A DNA stretch of 64,000 nucleotides from Desulfuromusa sp. (GTDB lineage: Bacteria; Desulfobacterota; Desulfuromonadia; Desulfuromonadales; Geopsychrobacteraceae). The notes under the pieces were generated by a model. That model was not told where the DNA came from and searched no databases. It saw only the letters and a list, made by a program, of their open reading frames with translations. Below, one piece after another: positions 9,849 to 19,616 of the stretch. The DNA lies in contig JADGDX010000009.1 of NCBI GenBank assembly GCA_016744675.1, forward strand, positions 1-64,000, in the 5' to 3' direction. The position numbers and the translations under genes are program-made. The first letter of the stretch is position 1. The number at the start of each line of letters is the position of its first letter.

Positions 9849-11228
9849 TCAGGATTTTTTCTGTTTACGCAGACGCCAACCTTCAATAATTTTTTGCTCT
9901 GTTCGCGATAACGCCAGCGAATCAGCTGGAACGTCCTTAGTGATCGTCGAACCGGCAGCGATCAAACTGTTACGGCCAATAGTGACCGGGGCGACAAACT
10001 GACAGTCACTACCAACAAAAACATCATCTTCGACAGTCGTTTTATGTTTGTTGACTCCGTCATAGTTACAAGTAATCGTGCCACAACCGAAGTTGACGTT
10101 CTCACCGACTTCAGAATCACCAATATAGGTCAGATGACTTGCTTGAGATTTGTTCCCCAAAACCGATTTTTTTGTTTCGACAAAATTACCGATTTTATTG
10201 TTACCGGTCAGGATCGTACCGGGACGAATGTGCGCCATCGGCCCCACCTTACAGTTGACACCGATACTCGATTCTTCAATCGCCGATCCCGCTTTCAAAT
10301 GAGATCCCTCTGCAACATCGGAATCGACAACCACAACTCCCGTTTCAACAATACAATTTTTGCCAATACTGGTCTTACCAAGTAAATGAACATTGGGGTG
10401 GAGAGTTGTATCAGAACCAATTTCGACACCGTTATCGATATAAACGGTTGTCGGATCAACCATAGACACCCCACCAAACATCAGATCAGCATTGATCTTC
10501 CAACGCATCAGAACTTCAGCCTCTGCTAACTGACAACGGTCGTTGATTCCCATCACCTCAGTTGGATCTTCAACACAGAGGGCCCGGGTCTTTTTCCCGG
10601 CAGCGACCGCAGCGGCAACAATATCGGTGAGGTAATATTCGCCTTGAGAATTATTTTTATTTAGCCCTTTAAGAGCAGAAAGGACAAAATCGGCATCAAA
10701 TAAATAAGTTCCTGCGTTAATTTCTGTCACTTGACGCTGTTCTTCGCTGGCGTCTTTTTCTTCAACAATTTCTAAAATCTGTTCTCCATCGCGAATAATT
10801 CGCCCATATCCATGGGGGTTCGGCATTTGTGCTGTCAACACAGTCACTGCAGCCTGCTGTTGAGAGTGATAACTCTTCAACTGTTCTAACGTCTCTGGTC
10901 TCAATAAAGGAACATCCCCGCAATGCAGTAATAATGGACCAGAATATCCACGCAAAGATTCTGCAGCACACATCAGAGCATGACCTGTTCCCAATTGTTC
11001 TGTCTGATTAATCCAAGTGAGGTCTTTGTCAGGGAAAGCCTCTGTCACCTGTTCAGCACGGTGTCCGACAACAACTTTTAACTGTTTAAAGCCTGCTTTC
11101 TGGGCCGCATCAAGCGGATAATAGAGCATTGGTTGGCCACAAATTGGATGCAATACTTTCGGCAAAGCCGACTTCATTCTCGTCCCTTTTCCTGCAGCCA
11201 AAATGACTGCTGCCAACCCTTTATTCAT
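9849..11228 (-). CDS. glmU: Bifunctional GlcNAc-1-P uridyltransferase / glucosamine-1-P acetyltransferase
   Basis: Catalyses the last two steps to UDP-N-acetylglucosamine, precursor of peptidoglycan and lipid A. The N-terminal pyrophosphorylase domain begins [15 protein letters not shown]. From about residue 250 the hexapeptide-repeat left-handed beta-helix acetyltransferase takes over ([52 protein letters not shown]). Length (459 residues) is normal. AAGGGG stands 12 bases before the ATG, and a promoter candidate is listed upstream. It forms a two-gene operon with glmS. Confidence 0.97.
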   Translation of the reverse strand: MNKGLAAVILAAGKGTRMKSALPKVLHPICGQPMLYYPLDAAQKAGFKQLKVVVGHRAEQVTEAFPDKDLTWINQTEQLGTGHALMCAAESLRGYSGPLLLHCGDVPLLRPETLEQLKSYHSQQQAAVTVLTAQMPNPHGYGRIIRDGEQILEIVEEKDASEEQRQVTEINAGTYLFDADFVLSALKGLNKNNSQGEYYLTDIVAAAVAAGKKTRALCVEDPTEVMGINDRCQLAEAEVLMRWKINADLMFGGVSMVDPTTVYIDNGVEIGSDTTLHPNVHLLGKTSIGKNCIVETGVVVVDSDVAEGSHLKAGSAIEESSIGVNCKVGPMAHIRPGTILTGNNKIGNFVETKKSVLGNKSQASHLTYIGDSEVGENVNFGCGTITCNYDGVNKHKTTVEDDVFVGSDCQFVAPVTIGRNSLIAAGSTITKDVPADSLALSRTEQKIIEGWRLRKQKKS

Positions 11229-11270
11229 ACAAAATACCCCTTTAGATTTATTAGTGTTAAAAAAAACTTA

Positions 11271-11300
11271 ACTATCGCAAAATATCCATAAAAATGTCAA
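11271..11300 (-). promoter_or_regulatory. Putative sigma-70 promoter of glmU-glmS
   Basis: On the minus strand TTGACA (11300-11295) and GATAGT (11276-11271) are separated by 18 bases, about 45 bases upstream of the glmU ATG. The -35 is consensus and the -10 is partial. Confidence 0.5.
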
Positions 11301-11417
11301 GTATCAAGCATCTCAGAAACCATATTTCACAAATTCATAACAAAAGCTGATAAGTTCAATTGACTATCGACAAGAACACAAGATGGGCAACGCCCCGACG
11401 ACATTCACGACCGATTA

Positions 11418-11446
11418 TTTACATTCTCATATGACTCACGTATAGT
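11418..11446 (+). promoter_or_regulatory. Putative sigma-70 promoter of the 11469 gene
   Basis: TTTACA (11418-11423) and TATAGT (11441-11446) are separated by exactly 17 bases, placing transcription start roughly 15 bases before the ATG. It diverges from the glmU promoter. Confidence 0.6.
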
Positions 11447-11468
11447 CTTTTCTCGATGGGAGAAACAT

Positions 11469-12020
11469 ATGGATGAGCGGCGCCAGTTAGCACAAGATCT
11501 TGACGAAATCCAACAACAGCTTAAAGAGCTGGAAATTCGTTACGAACAATATTTTGCCGGTATTGAAAAGCGTGAACCCTATCAGGAGCGCAAGGATCTG
11601 GCACGAAAAATTCGCCATTTTACCAATCGCCATATCACTTGGACCGACTTGAAATTTCGCTATCAAAGCATTGCTTCACGCCTGATGTCATATGGACAAT
11701 ATTGGGATCGTATTTTGCGCCTGATTGATGAAGGCAAGTACCACCGCCACACCAGCAAAATCAATAGTGCCCAAACGCCTCAACAATCGAAACAAAAAAA
11801 TATCGACCCTAAAGTTGAAGCGGCGCGACTACAGCGAGAACTTAGCCAAGCCAGAGCATCGTGTGGTCTTTCCGGAGACGGACCAAGTGCTGAGAAAGTG
11901 GCCGCTTTTTTGTCAACCCAACGAGAAAAAATCCGCAGTCGTTACGGCGATAAACCGGTTGAGTTCAGTATTGACACCAATGGGGACAAACCACGCATTA
12001 AAGTCAGTCTGAAAAAGTAA
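11469..12020 (+). CDS. Conserved hypothetical protein, coiled-coil N-terminus
   Basis: A 183-residue soluble protein whose function I do not recognise. Residues 1-35 are heptad-like (RRQLAQDLDEIQQQLKEL); a basic, aromatic-rich segment follows (RKIRHFTNRHITWTDLKFRYQSI), then a low-complexity Gln/Lys linker and a C-terminal part ending in KPRIKVSLKK. The middle segment recalls a domain described at the C-terminus of some myxobacterial proteins (MXAN_5187-type), but this is from memory only. GGGAG lies just before the ATG. The radical SAM gene follows 9 bases later, so the two are probably co-transcribed. Confidence 0.75.
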   Translation: MDERRQLAQDLDEIQQQLKELEIRYEQYFAGIEKREPYQERKDLARKIRHFTNRHITWTDLKFRYQSIASRLMSYGQYWDRILRLIDEGKYHRHTSKINSAQTPQQSKQKNIDPKVEAARLQRELSQARASCGLSGDGPSAEKVAAFLSTQREKIRSRYGDKPVEFSIDTNGDKPRIKVSLKK

Positions 12021-12029
12021 GAAGTTATC

Positions 12030-13898
12030 ATGCGAATTCTCATTGTCACCCTCCACGTACGTGCCTCGGCACAAGCGGTTCCATTGGCCGCAGGATGTCT
12101 AAAAGCTTGTCTGCCAACAAGTCTGCAACAACAAACAGACCTCATTGACTTGTTCCCCGAGATTGACACGATGTCACAAGCTCAACAGCTTCTTGATCTG
12201 AACCCGTCAGTGATTGCTTTTCCACTCTATCTCTGGAATCGCAAAGACATCCTTCTTCTCAGCCAGCAACTCAGACAAAAGAAACCCGACCTGATTCTCC
12301 TTGCAGGCGGCCCTGAAGCGAGCGCCGACAGCCACAACGTAATCATCGAGGGAGCTCTGGATGGTGTGATTCGTGGGGAAGGCGAAGTGGCATTTGCAGA
12401 TTCGATTTCAGCCCTCTATGAAAAAACATCAACCAGTGAGATTCCGGGATTCCTCTCCGCCACGCAAACAGAGGCGACTATTCCCCCTGCTGCAGTATGC
12501 CCTGACCTTTCACTTTTACCATCACCATGGCTAACGGGGCAGCTCACAGTGGAAGAGGATTGTGGTGTTCTCTGGGAGGTTGCTCGCGGCTGCCAGTTTA
12601 ATTGTGCTTTTTGTTACGATGCCAAAGGGCTGCAGGGTGTCCGCCCCCTGCCTTTAAAACGTTTAAGAAAAGAATTGCAACTGTTTGCCAAACAGCAGGT
12701 TTCACAAGTTTGGATCCTTGACTCAACCTTCAATGCACCACCAGAACGCGGTAGACAATTACTTGAGATGTTGCTTGAGCTTGCGCCTCATATCCACTAT
12801 CACATCGAAGCCAAAGCTGATTTTCTCGACTCTCAAACCATTGAATTACTCTCGCAGCTATCTTGCTCGGTTCAGATCGGTCTTCAATCAGCATCCGAAC
12901 ACGTATTGAAGCCACTCCATCGGGGTTTAATCGCAAAACAGATGACCCAGCGATTGAGTCACATGAGCGATGTCGGAATTACTTTTGGGCTTGATCTGAT
13001 CTATGGGCTTCCTGGTGACAACCATAGTGGCTTTGAGAAAAGTCTCGACTTTGCCCTAAAGCTCCAACCTAATCAGATTGATGTCTTTCCGCTGGCGGTC
13101 CTGCCAGGGACAGAATTATTTGAGAACCAAGAGGCGTTCGGAATACAGGGAGACCCCCGCCCGCCCTACCTGATCCGCTCTAACACAACGTATTCAGAAG
13201 AGGATTTGCAAAAAAGTCACCTCCTTGCAGCTGCGACCGATATTTTCTACAACCGCGGCCGAGCCGTCGGCTTCTTCCTCCAACTGTGCGAAAGTCTGTC
13301 ACTCGCACCAAGCTTCTTCCTCCAGCAATTTAGTGAATGGTTCTGCCAACAAGAGAATATCAATCAATCCAGAGTTCTCGATATCGAGAGCTGGACACCA
13401 AGAGGAATTCTCCCCCTTCAACAGAAGTATGTCCGCTATCTGTTTTCTATAAACAAAAAAGACAACCTCATCGATATTACAGAAGATCTCATCAACTACC
13501 ATTTTTTCTGCGCAGAGTCCTTGCTCGCAGATGACTGTCGCCCTATGGAAGAACGCCCAAATCAAAGTGAATTGATGCAATGTTCATGGGCACTCAACCC
13601 AGCGGTTGAGTTGAAAGATTTTCATTTTTCCTTGGAAGCCCTGGAAACGGTTGGGGGAGAACCATTGAAAAAAATAATCAGAAAGGTGACACCAGAACCA
13701 GAGAAACTCATATTTTTGCGTCAACAGGGAGAGGTTATTGTTGAATCTCTTGATGATGATTTCGCGACATTATTGAACCGAGCCAGGAACAAAAAGACAA
13801 CCAAGCAGCTATTACAAGGGATTGAGCCACAAACGGCAACGGAATTGATGGACTTTGCTGTCTCCCAAGGTTTACTCCTGCCAGAGCCCCCTACTTAA
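12030..13898 (+). CDS. B12-binding radical SAM protein (DUF4080 type)
   Basis: A 622-residue radical SAM enzyme of unknown substrate. The N-terminal 130 residues resemble a cobalamin-binding Rossmann domain (LAGGPEAS, VIRGEGEVAF); the usual DxHxxG cobalamin motif is not obvious, so cofactor binding is uncertain. The radical SAM core begins with ARGCQFNCAFCYDAKG, which supplies the CxxxCxxC cluster ligands, followed by the barrel (LDSTFNAPPERG, IGLQSASEHVL, GLDLIYGLPGD). The long C-terminal region matches the layout of DUF4080 proteins. It follows the coiled-coil gene by 9 bases and its end overlaps the convergent receiver-PilZ gene by 8 bases. The reaction cannot be inferred from context. Confidence 0.85.
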   Translation: MRILIVTLHVRASAQAVPLAAGCLKACLPTSLQQQTDLIDLFPEIDTMSQAQQLLDLNPSVIAFPLYLWNRKDILLLSQQLRQKKPDLILLAGGPEASADSHNVIIEGALDGVIRGEGEVAFADSISALYEKTSTSEIPGFLSATQTEATIPPAAVCPDLSLLPSPWLTGQLTVEEDCGVLWEVARGCQFNCAFCYDAKGLQGVRPLPLKRLRKELQLFAKQQVSQVWILDSTFNAPPERGRQLLEMLLELAPHIHYHIEAKADFLDSQTIELLSQLSCSVQIGLQSASEHVLKPLHRGLIAKQMTQRLSHMSDVGITFGLDLIYGLPGDNHSGFEKSLDFALKLQPNQIDVFPLAVLPGTELFENQEAFGIQGDPRPPYLIRSNTTYSEEDLQKSHLLAAATDIFYNRGRAVGFFLQLCESLSLAPSFFLQQFSEWFCQQENINQSRVLDIESWTPRGILPLQQKYVRYLFSINKKDNLIDITEDLINYHFFCAESLLADDCRPMEERPNQSELMQCSWALNPAVELKDFHFSLEALETVGGEPLKKIIRKVTPEPEKLIFLRQQGEVIVESLDDDFATLLNRARNKKTTKQLLQGIEPQTATELMDFAVSQGLLLPEPPT

Positions 13899-15258
13899 GA
13901 AGAAGATCAACAAACCCCTGATAAGTTTGACGCTTGCGTTCTGAATGTCCATAAAGAGTCGATGAAAATAATGCCGAAGCCGCATGTTCCCCCAACATTG
14001 AAAAAAGTTGGTAGTCAATCGATTCAAGCTGTTCTTTTTGAATAAATAAGCGATAAATCGCCAATAGACCAATCATCTTTCCATGAATGATCAATGGGAT
14101 AGCAACAATCGGAGCCATCAGATCATCGGATCCTTCAGTAATTTTACCGGGGTAGAAATAGTTTTCGGAATTTTCAGCTGTTTTACCAAGAACGCCTTCA
14201 CCCAGTGGAATATCAGGGAACTCTTCATCCCCTTCAAATCCTTCACCAGTCTCAAAACGGAGATGTTCTGTCGTCTTGTCAAAAAGAAAAACTGCAAACT
14301 TTTCAGCACCAACAAAATTAATCACAACCTCTTTGATGATCTCCAAAGTTTCTTCACGATCCAATGTTGAATGGAGCCGAGAAGACGCGATATAGAGGTT
14401 TGTCAGATTATTATTCACATCTTCGACCTGAACCAGCTGATTGGCAAAATCGAGATTTTCCTGTTCCAGCTCTCCAATCCGACGTAAGGCGTCATCCTGT
14501 TCAGTACGCAATTTCGAACACTCGTTTTCCAACATTTGCAGACGACGGCTGAGACGCTCATCCACCCCATCTTTTTGTAATTGTTCCGCTTTTTTACTAC
14601 GAATCAATCGGTCCAGATGCTTTTTACTGTCCTGATCCGGATAGATAAAATAGACCCCACACTCGCCATCAGCTTGTCCCGGAGCTCTTTTAACTTTTCC
14701 ATACAAGGACAGAAGCTCTCCGTCTGATCCTTCCAGCTTCATTTCAACGGTGCTATTTTCTTCTATTGGATTTTCCGACTTGAGGCAGATACCACTTGAA
14801 GAAATATCTTTACTTGTAACAACGTGAAGACGACCTCCTTCTTGAAGTTGAATGGGCAATTTCACCGCAACCCGCTCCGCTGATCGACGCTGTACCGTCC
14901 CAAGCAAACGCTTCACTTTGTCACGCAGTTCCTGCTTATTCACCGGTTTGGTAATATAATCATCACACCCGGCATCAAGACAACTCTGGACCTCTTCAGG
15001 CTTTCCCGCAGCCGTGACCATAAGGATCGGTAGTTTCTTCCAGTTTGGATCCTTACGAATCAAACGACACACTTCATCACCATTGATTCCAGGCATATAG
15101 TAATCGAGAAGCAACACATCTGGTGCTATTTTTGTAAGCCGCTGCAGAGTTTCTTCGCCTGAAGAGGCTGTCACCAGATTGTAACCGCACCCTTCGAGAT
15201 AGGATCGTTCAAGCTCAAGAAACAGATCAACATCATCAACCAGTAGAATTTTTGACAT
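13891..15258 (-). CDS. Receiver-PilZ-coiled coil-GAF signalling protein
   Basis: A 455-residue protein combining four modules. Residues 1-120 form a canonical receiver (LLVDDVDLFLE, LLLDYYMPG with the phospho-Asp, MVTAAG, YITKPVNK with the conserved Lys). Residues about 125-215 look like a PilZ domain (RRSAERVAVKLPIQL ... DISSSGICL), which would bind c-di-GMP. A coiled coil (about 225-275) links to a GAF domain (about 285-445; VGAEKFAVFLFD, PLGEGVLGKTAE, AIPLIIHGKMIGLLAIY). There is no DNA-binding or catalytic output domain. It would integrate phosphorylation, c-di-GMP and a small ligand. Transcribed alone; an upstream hairpin isolates it from the 15383 gene. Confidence 0.85.
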   Translation of the reverse strand: MSKILLVDDVDLFLELERSYLEGCGYNLVTASSGEETLQRLTKIAPDVLLLDYYMPGINGDEVCRLIRKDPNWKKLPILMVTAAGKPEEVQSCLDAGCDDYITKPVNKQELRDKVKRLLGTVQRRSAERVAVKLPIQLQEGGRLHVVTSKDISSSGICLKSENPIEENSTVEMKLEGSDGELLSLYGKVKRAPGQADGECGVYFIYPDQDSKKHLDRLIRSKKAEQLQKDGVDERLSRRLQMLENECSKLRTEQDDALRRIGELEQENLDFANQLVQVEDVNNNLTNLYIASSRLHSTLDREETLEIIKEVVINFVGAEKFAVFLFDKTTEHLRFETGEGFEGDEEFPDIPLGEGVLGKTAENSENYFYPGKITEGSDDLMAPIVAIPLIIHGKMIGLLAIYRLFIQKEQLESIDYQLFSMLGEHAASALFSSTLYGHSERKRQTYQGFVDLLLK

Positions 15259-15310
15259 CAGCGACTCCTTAGAAAATACAGATTAAGCCTACCTGAGAAA
15301 TATCAAAAAG

Positions 15311-15345
15311 TAAAGGCTCCCAACGCAGATACGCGGGAGCCTTTA
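15311..15345 (-). terminator. Rho-independent terminator of the 15383 gene
   Basis: Perfect 11-bp stem TAAAGGCTCCC/GGGAGCCTTTA, followed on the minus strand by CTTTTTGATA. It ends the thioredoxin-like transcript before the receiver-PilZ gene. Confidence 0.8.
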
Positions 15346-15382
15346 GCAAGTCAATCTATAGGAGTTTTATCGTCTCAAGTCG

Positions 15383-15658
15383 TCAAGCAACTTTTGCCAC
15401 ATCTTGTAAGTAACGTGGTCGCTCGGTTATAAAACTAACAATTTCACTAACATCTGGCACTCGACCAGCGATTCGAACCTGATCATCAATCAGCAGAGCG
15501 GGGACAACATAAATACGATTATCGATCATTTTACGTGAATCATTAAACTGATGAACCTCAGCTTCAACCCCAAGTTGATCAAGTGCTTCACGCACGTTGT
15601 CTGCTGTTCCCTGGCAACTTTCTGGATGATCCAGAGTACAAAGAATATCTATACGCAT
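15383..15658 (-). CDS. Small thioredoxin-fold protein without a classic CxxC
   Basis: A 91-residue protein with a thioredoxin-like layout: MRIDILCTLDHPESCQGTA at the N-terminus, an internal VVPALLIDDQVRIAGRVP segment typical of the cis-Pro region of small (thioredoxin_3-like) proteins, and a C-terminal helix. The two N-terminal cysteines (about residues 7 and 14) are seven apart rather than in a CxxC, so a normal disulfide reductase role is doubtful. The start is set at the ATG 15658, six bases after GGAGG; a GTG directly before it is also in frame. It is monocistronic with its own terminator. Function unknown. Confidence 0.75.
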   Translation of the reverse strand: MRIDILCTLDHPESCQGTADNVREALDQLGVEAEVHQFNDSRKMIDNRIYVVPALLIDDQVRIAGRVPDVSEIVSFITERPRYLQDVAKVA

Positions 15659-15759
15659 CACACTCCTCCTTTACTGAATGAGTTCTAATCATGACTGATT
15701 TGGTTATATTGTACATATTTTTTTAAAATAGACAAGTACATTAGTCAGCTATCTTGATT

Positions 15760-18375
15760 TTATTTTTCTTTTTGTACCGTGACAACGAGGTCATCTTTAT
15801 CCAAATCAACAACGATCCGGGTTCCTTCGTTCACATCACCAGAAATCAAAGCTCTAGCAACCTTTGTTTCCAACTGTCGCTGGATAAAACGTTTCAGGGG
15901 ACGCGCTCCATAGACCGGATCATAAGCCGTTTCGGCAATATAATCACACGCACCATCGGTTATCTCCAAGACAAGGTGGTTCTCTGCCATGCGCTTACGA
16001 AGCTCTTTAATCAATATCAAGACAATCTGTCTGATCTCTGCCCGGTTCAGAGGTTTAAAAATAATCGTATCATCGACACGATTCAAAAATTCAGGGCGAA
16101 AACTCTGCCGCAATTCCTGTTCAACCTGATGGATGACCTCGGTTGACAACTCTCCCTCTTGAATCCCTTCTAACAGGTATTGGGAGCCAATATTAGAAGT
16201 CATAATGATAACAGCGTTCTTGAAGCTCACGGTACGCCCTTTGGAATCCGTCGCCCGGCCATCATCGAGAATTTGCAATAAGACATTGAACACATCGGGG
16301 TGAGCTTTTTCGATCTCATCAAAAAGAATCACCGCATAAGGTTGTCGCCGCACTGCTTCTGTGAGCTGTCCCCCTTCTTCATAACCAACATATCCGGGAG
16401 GCGCCCCAAGGAGACGACTAACCGCATGCTTTTCCATATATTCCGACATATCTATACGAATTAGATTGTCCTCGCTATCGAATAAAGTCTCAGCAAGGGT
16501 ACGGGCCAGCTCAGTTTTCCCAACTCCTGTCGGACCAAGAAATATAAATGAACCAATCGGACGACGGGGATCTTTAATACCTGCGCGAGCTCGAATCACT
16601 GCATCTGCCACACGCTGAACTGCTTCGTCTTGACCAATCACCCGCTGATGAAGAATCTGATCTAATTTGAGCAATTTCTCCCGTTCACCTTCAACTAGAC
16701 GTGTCACGGGGATACCGGTCCAGCGGGCAACAATCTCGGCTATTCCATCTTCAGTCACTTCTTCACGAAGCAACTTATTGGTCACATCCGCACTTTCCAT
16801 TCGCCCTTCTTCAGCATGTAACTGCTGTTCAAGTTCTGGCAAACGGCCATGCTTCAGTTCAGCGGCACGATTCAAATCATAGTTGCGTTCGGCCTCATCA
16901 ATGGCGAGGCGGGTCTTTTCAATCTCTTCACGCAATTGTTGCGCCCCACGGATACCACCTTTTTCTAGCTGCCACTGTGCTGCCAGAGTTTGCTCGCTCA
17001 ACTTTAGTTCTGCCAATTCTTTCTGCAAGACAACCAATCGCTCGCGACTGGCCTGATCTTTTTCCTTTTTTAAAGCAGCCTCTTCAATCTTCAACTGCAT
17101 CAAACGTCGCGTGATGGCGTCAAGTTCCGCAGGCATTGAATCAATTTCAGTACGAATCGTCGCACAGGCTTCATCCACCAGATCAATCGCTTTATCAGGT
17201 AAAAAACGATCAGCAATATAGCGATGGCTCAGTTCAGCAGCTGAAACTAACGCGTTATCTTGGATACGAACACCATGATAGACCTCAAAGCGTTCTTTCA
17301 AACCACGAAGAATACTGACGGTTGCTTCGACATCGGGTTGCTCGACCATAACGGGTTGAAAACGGCGTTCAAGGGCGGGATCTTTCTCTAGGTATTGACG
17401 ATATTCATCTAAAGTGGTGGCTCCGATACAATGCAATTCTCCCCGCGCAAGCATTGGCTTGAGCATATTTCCTGCGTCGATTGCCCCTTCCGCCTTTCCC
17501 GTACCAACGATCGTGTGAAGCTCATCGATAAAGAGTAAAACCTGCCCGTCACTGTCTTGAATTTCTTTCAAAACCGCCTTGAGGCGTTCTTCAAATTCAC
17601 CGCGGTATTTCGCACCGGCAACCAAAGCACTCATATCCAGTGAGAAAACCGTCTTATCCTTCAGCCCCTCGGGCACATCACCTCGGACAATTCGATGAGC
17701 CAATCCTTCAACAATTGCAGTCTTTCCGACACCTGGCTCACCGATTAAAACAGGATTGTTTTTCGTCTTGCGTGAAAGAATTCTGATCACCCGACGAATT
17801 TCTTCATCTCGACCGATAACCGGATCAAGAGCCCCTTTCTTAACTGCTTCGACCAAATCTCGACCATACTTTTCCAATGCTTCGTAAGTTGCTTCGGGAT
17901 CTTGGCTGGTCACCCGCTGATGGCCACGTATTTCTGTTAAAGCGTGCAGCAGTCGATCACGATCAATTTTATGCTTTTTAAATATTTTACCGGCTGCCGT
18001 CCGCTCTCCTTCTCCCACGACTGCCAACAAAATATGCTCTACGCTTACATATTCGTCCTTAAGCTGTTTAGCCTCCGTTTCTGCCTGAAGAAAAAGATTG
18101 CCAAGACGACGACTGGCATAGAGCTGACCACTATCAACACCTGGGCCTCCCACCTTAGGACGTGACTGTAAATCTCCATTCAAACCGTCAATCATATCAG
18201 ATGTCGTAATATCTAATTTTTGAAGCAACCGTGGCGTCAAGCCTTCTTCCTGCTCACAAAGAGCCAAGAGTAGATGTTCCCCATCCATCTCGACATGCCC
18301 AAAACGAAGAGCGTAAGCCTGAGCTTCCTGAAGAGCATCTTGGACTTTCTGGGTGGTTCGATTCAGATCAATCAT
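15760..18375 (-). CDS. clpB: ATP-dependent disaggregase ClpB
   Basis: Hexameric AAA+ disaggregase that works with DnaK to rescue aggregated proteins. The start at 18375 ([19 protein letters not shown]) has GGGAG five bases upstream and fits the family; the longer frame adds 13 non-conserved residues. In order: Clp-N repeats (1-145), NBD1 with Walker [10 protein letters not shown], the coiled-coil middle domain (about 400-530), NBD2 with Walker [10 protein letters not shown] and Walker [12 protein letters not shown], and the C-terminal D2-small domain. Length 871. It lies downstream of, and in the same direction as, two hsp20 genes and a sigma-54 activator, forming a stress block. It may have its own promoter in the 150-base gap. 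Confidence 0.97.
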   Translation of the reverse strand: MIDLNRTTQKVQDALQEAQAYALRFGHVEMDGEHLLLALCEQEEGLTPRLLQKLDITTSDMIDGLNGDLQSRPKVGGPGVDSGQLYASRRLGNLFLQAETEAKQLKDEYVSVEHILLAVVGEGERTAAGKIFKKHKIDRDRLLHALTEIRGHQRVTSQDPEATYEALEKYGRDLVEAVKKGALDPVIGRDEEIRRVIRILSRKTKNNPVLIGEPGVGKTAIVEGLAHRIVRGDVPEGLKDKTVFSLDMSALVAGAKYRGEFEERLKAVLKEIQDSDGQVLLFIDELHTIVGTGKAEGAIDAGNMLKPMLARGELHCIGATTLDEYRQYLEKDPALERRFQPVMVEQPDVEATVSILRGLKERFEVYHGVRIQDNALVSAAELSHRYIADRFLPDKAIDLVDEACATIRTEIDSMPAELDAITRRLMQLKIEEAALKKEKDQASRERLVVLQKELAELKLSEQTLAAQWQLEKGGIRGAQQLREEIEKTRLAIDEAERNYDLNRAAELKHGRLPELEQQLHAEEGRMESADVTNKLLREEVTEDGIAEIVARWTGIPVTRLVEGEREKLLKLDQILHQRVIGQDEAVQRVADAVIRARAGIKDPRRPIGSFIFLGPTGVGKTELARTLAETLFDSEDNLIRIDMSEYMEKHAVSRLLGAPPGYVGYEEGGQLTEAVRRQPYAVILFDEIEKAHPDVFNVLLQILDDGRATDSKGRTVSFKNAVIIMTSNIGSQYLLEGIQEGELSTEVIHQVEQELRQSFRPEFLNRVDDTIIFKPLNRAEIRQIVLILIKELRKRMAENHLVLEITDGACDYIAETAYDPVYGARPLKRFIQRQLETKVARALISGDVNEGTRIVVDLDKDDLVVTVQKEK

Positions 18376-18526
18376 AGTCACTCCCAACGTGTTATTTTTT
18401 CTGCTTGCCCACAATCTAAGTATAACCCCTTAAAGAGCAACGGCCATAAAAAAGCGAGGGCTATTACCAGCCTGAACAAAGAAGGATATTGAACTCTGTA
18501 AAGTCCAATGCCCTTCTGTCCCTGTA

Positions 18527-18901
18527 TCAGTGTAACGTCTTCACAGCAATTTTCTTGGGCTTTTCTTCTTCAATTTTCGGTAACCTCAAAGTTAAAACAC
18601 CATCTTTTAATACAGCATCCCCAGCAGTTCCGTTGATCCGCTCTGAAAGTTTAAATTGTCGATAAAAACTCCTTGGTCGCTCCTCTTCACCAACAACAAT
18701 ATCCCCTTCTAACGTCAGGACTCCACGGGAGACCTCAAGACTTAACCCAGTTTCTTCCACACCCGGCAGCTCAGCGTTTAATACCAGTTCAGAGGTTGTT
18801 TCATAGATATCAACTGCGGGTGACAAACGAAATGTTGCCCGTTGCGATGTTGTTTCATTGCATTGATCTTGTTTATGTTCTTGAACCTTCATGTTCTCCA
18901 T
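18527..18901 (-). CDS. Hsp20-family small heat shock protein (distal copy)
   Basis: A 124-residue alpha-crystallin-domain protein acting as an ATP-independent holdase. The domain spans about residues 28-115: LSPAVDIYETTSELVLNAELPGV at its start and DGVLTLRLPKIEEEKPKKIAV at its end, including the conserved GVLTL edge strand; the C-terminal IAV tail can serve as the I-x-I/V oligomerisation motif. The N-terminus is short and polar. AAGGAG precedes the ATG. It lies 49 bases after the other hsp20, so both are probably expressed from the region controlled by the activator array. Confidence 0.93.
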   Translation of the reverse strand: MENMKVQEHKQDQCNETTSQRATFRLSPAVDIYETTSELVLNAELPGVEETGLSLEVSRGVLTLEGDIVVGEEERPRSFYRQFKLSERINGTAGDAVLKDGVLTLRLPKIEEEKPKKIAVKTLH

Positions 18902-18950
18902 AACATATCTCCTTCATCCATTCTTTGTAATCCAATAATAAAAATCCCAT

Positions 18951-19379
18951 TTAACTAACGACAACTTCGATCTTTTTGGGTAACGCAGAAGCAGCTTTTG
19001 GCAAAATAATTTTCAAAATCCCCTGCCTGTACTCTGCTTCAACTTTTTCTGCATCTAGGTTTGCAGTAAGCTGCAAAGTCTCCTCAAATGGTTCAGCACT
19101 TCGTTCCTGGCGATGCCAGCGAACATCCTTTGGCACTTCGGGCTGTAAAAATTCACCAGACACATGCAAACGCCGGCCCATCATGCTGATGTCAAGTTTG
19201 TCGGCATCTAGCCCAGGTAACGATGCTTCAATACAGTAGCTTTCCCCACGATCTTTCACTTTAAAGTTTATTTTTTTTACCTGCAGACGCGAATCAGAAC
19301 TCTCACTGAAACCTCGAAAAAGATGATCTATTTCACGTTGCATATGCCCCACTTCATTCACAAACTGTAATCCAAACAT
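18951..19379 (-). CDS. Hsp20-family small heat shock protein (proximal copy)
   Basis: A 142-residue alpha-crystallin protein. The start at 19379 (MFGLQFVNEVGHMQREIDHLF) has AAAAGGAG before it and gives the usual N-terminal arm; a longer frame to 19454 runs into the promoter region. The crystallin domain includes CIEASLPGLDADKLDISMMG and the edge-strand motif QGILKIILPKA. It is the first gene downstream of a candidate sigma-54 promoter (19431-19447) and a six-half-site activator array (19516-19572), and it is followed by the second hsp20 and clpB. It differs clearly in sequence from the distal copy, so hetero-oligomers are possible. Confidence 0.93.
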   Translation of the reverse strand: MFGLQFVNEVGHMQREIDHLFRGFSESSDSRLQVKKINFKVKDRGESYCIEASLPGLDADKLDISMMGRRLHVSGEFLQPEVPKDVRWHRQERSAEPFEETLQLTANLDAEKVEAEYRQGILKIILPKAASALPKKIEVVVS

Positions 19380-19430
19380 TTTGTTTCTCCTTTTATAACG
19401 GTTGTTTTTGTTTTGCTGGACTACAGATAA

Positions 19431-19447
19431 TCCAAGAGTCATACCAA
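19431..19447 (-). promoter_or_regulatory. Candidate sigma-54 promoter of the hsp20 pair
   Basis: On the minus strand TTGGTATGACTCTTGGA fits the -24/-12 layout (TGG-N10-GC) except that GC is GG. It is 51 bases upstream of the proximal hsp20 ATG and about 70-125 bases downstream of the palindrome array, the usual spacing for enhancer-dependent promoters. The -12 mismatch lowers certainty. Confidence 0.4.
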
Positions 19448-19515
19448 AAAACACAAAAGATTAAACAACTGCATGATTAGGTAGTTACGGAAAAGTCCCT
19501 CATATGCCGTTACAT

Positions 19516-19572
19516 CTGCGACGTCGCAGCTGTCGCAAGAAGTAGATCGATGCGACAGGTGCGACGTCGCAC
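19516..19572. promoter_or_regulatory. Palindromic upstream activator array (six TGCGAC half-sites)
   Basis: Two perfect 14-bp palindromes, CTGCGACGTCGCAG (19516-19529) and GTGCGACGTCGCAC (19559-19572), flank an inverted pair CTGTCGCA (19530-19537) and TGCGACAG (19551-19558). The whole 57-bp block is a near-perfect palindrome around a 13-bp spacer. It sits between the sigma-54 activator gene and the hsp20 genes, so it is very probably the enhancer bound by that activator's Fis-type domain. Confidence 0.75.
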
Positions 19573-19616
19573 AGAACAATAGAATTTTCCATAGCGATAA
19601 TGGGTTATTGTATAAA

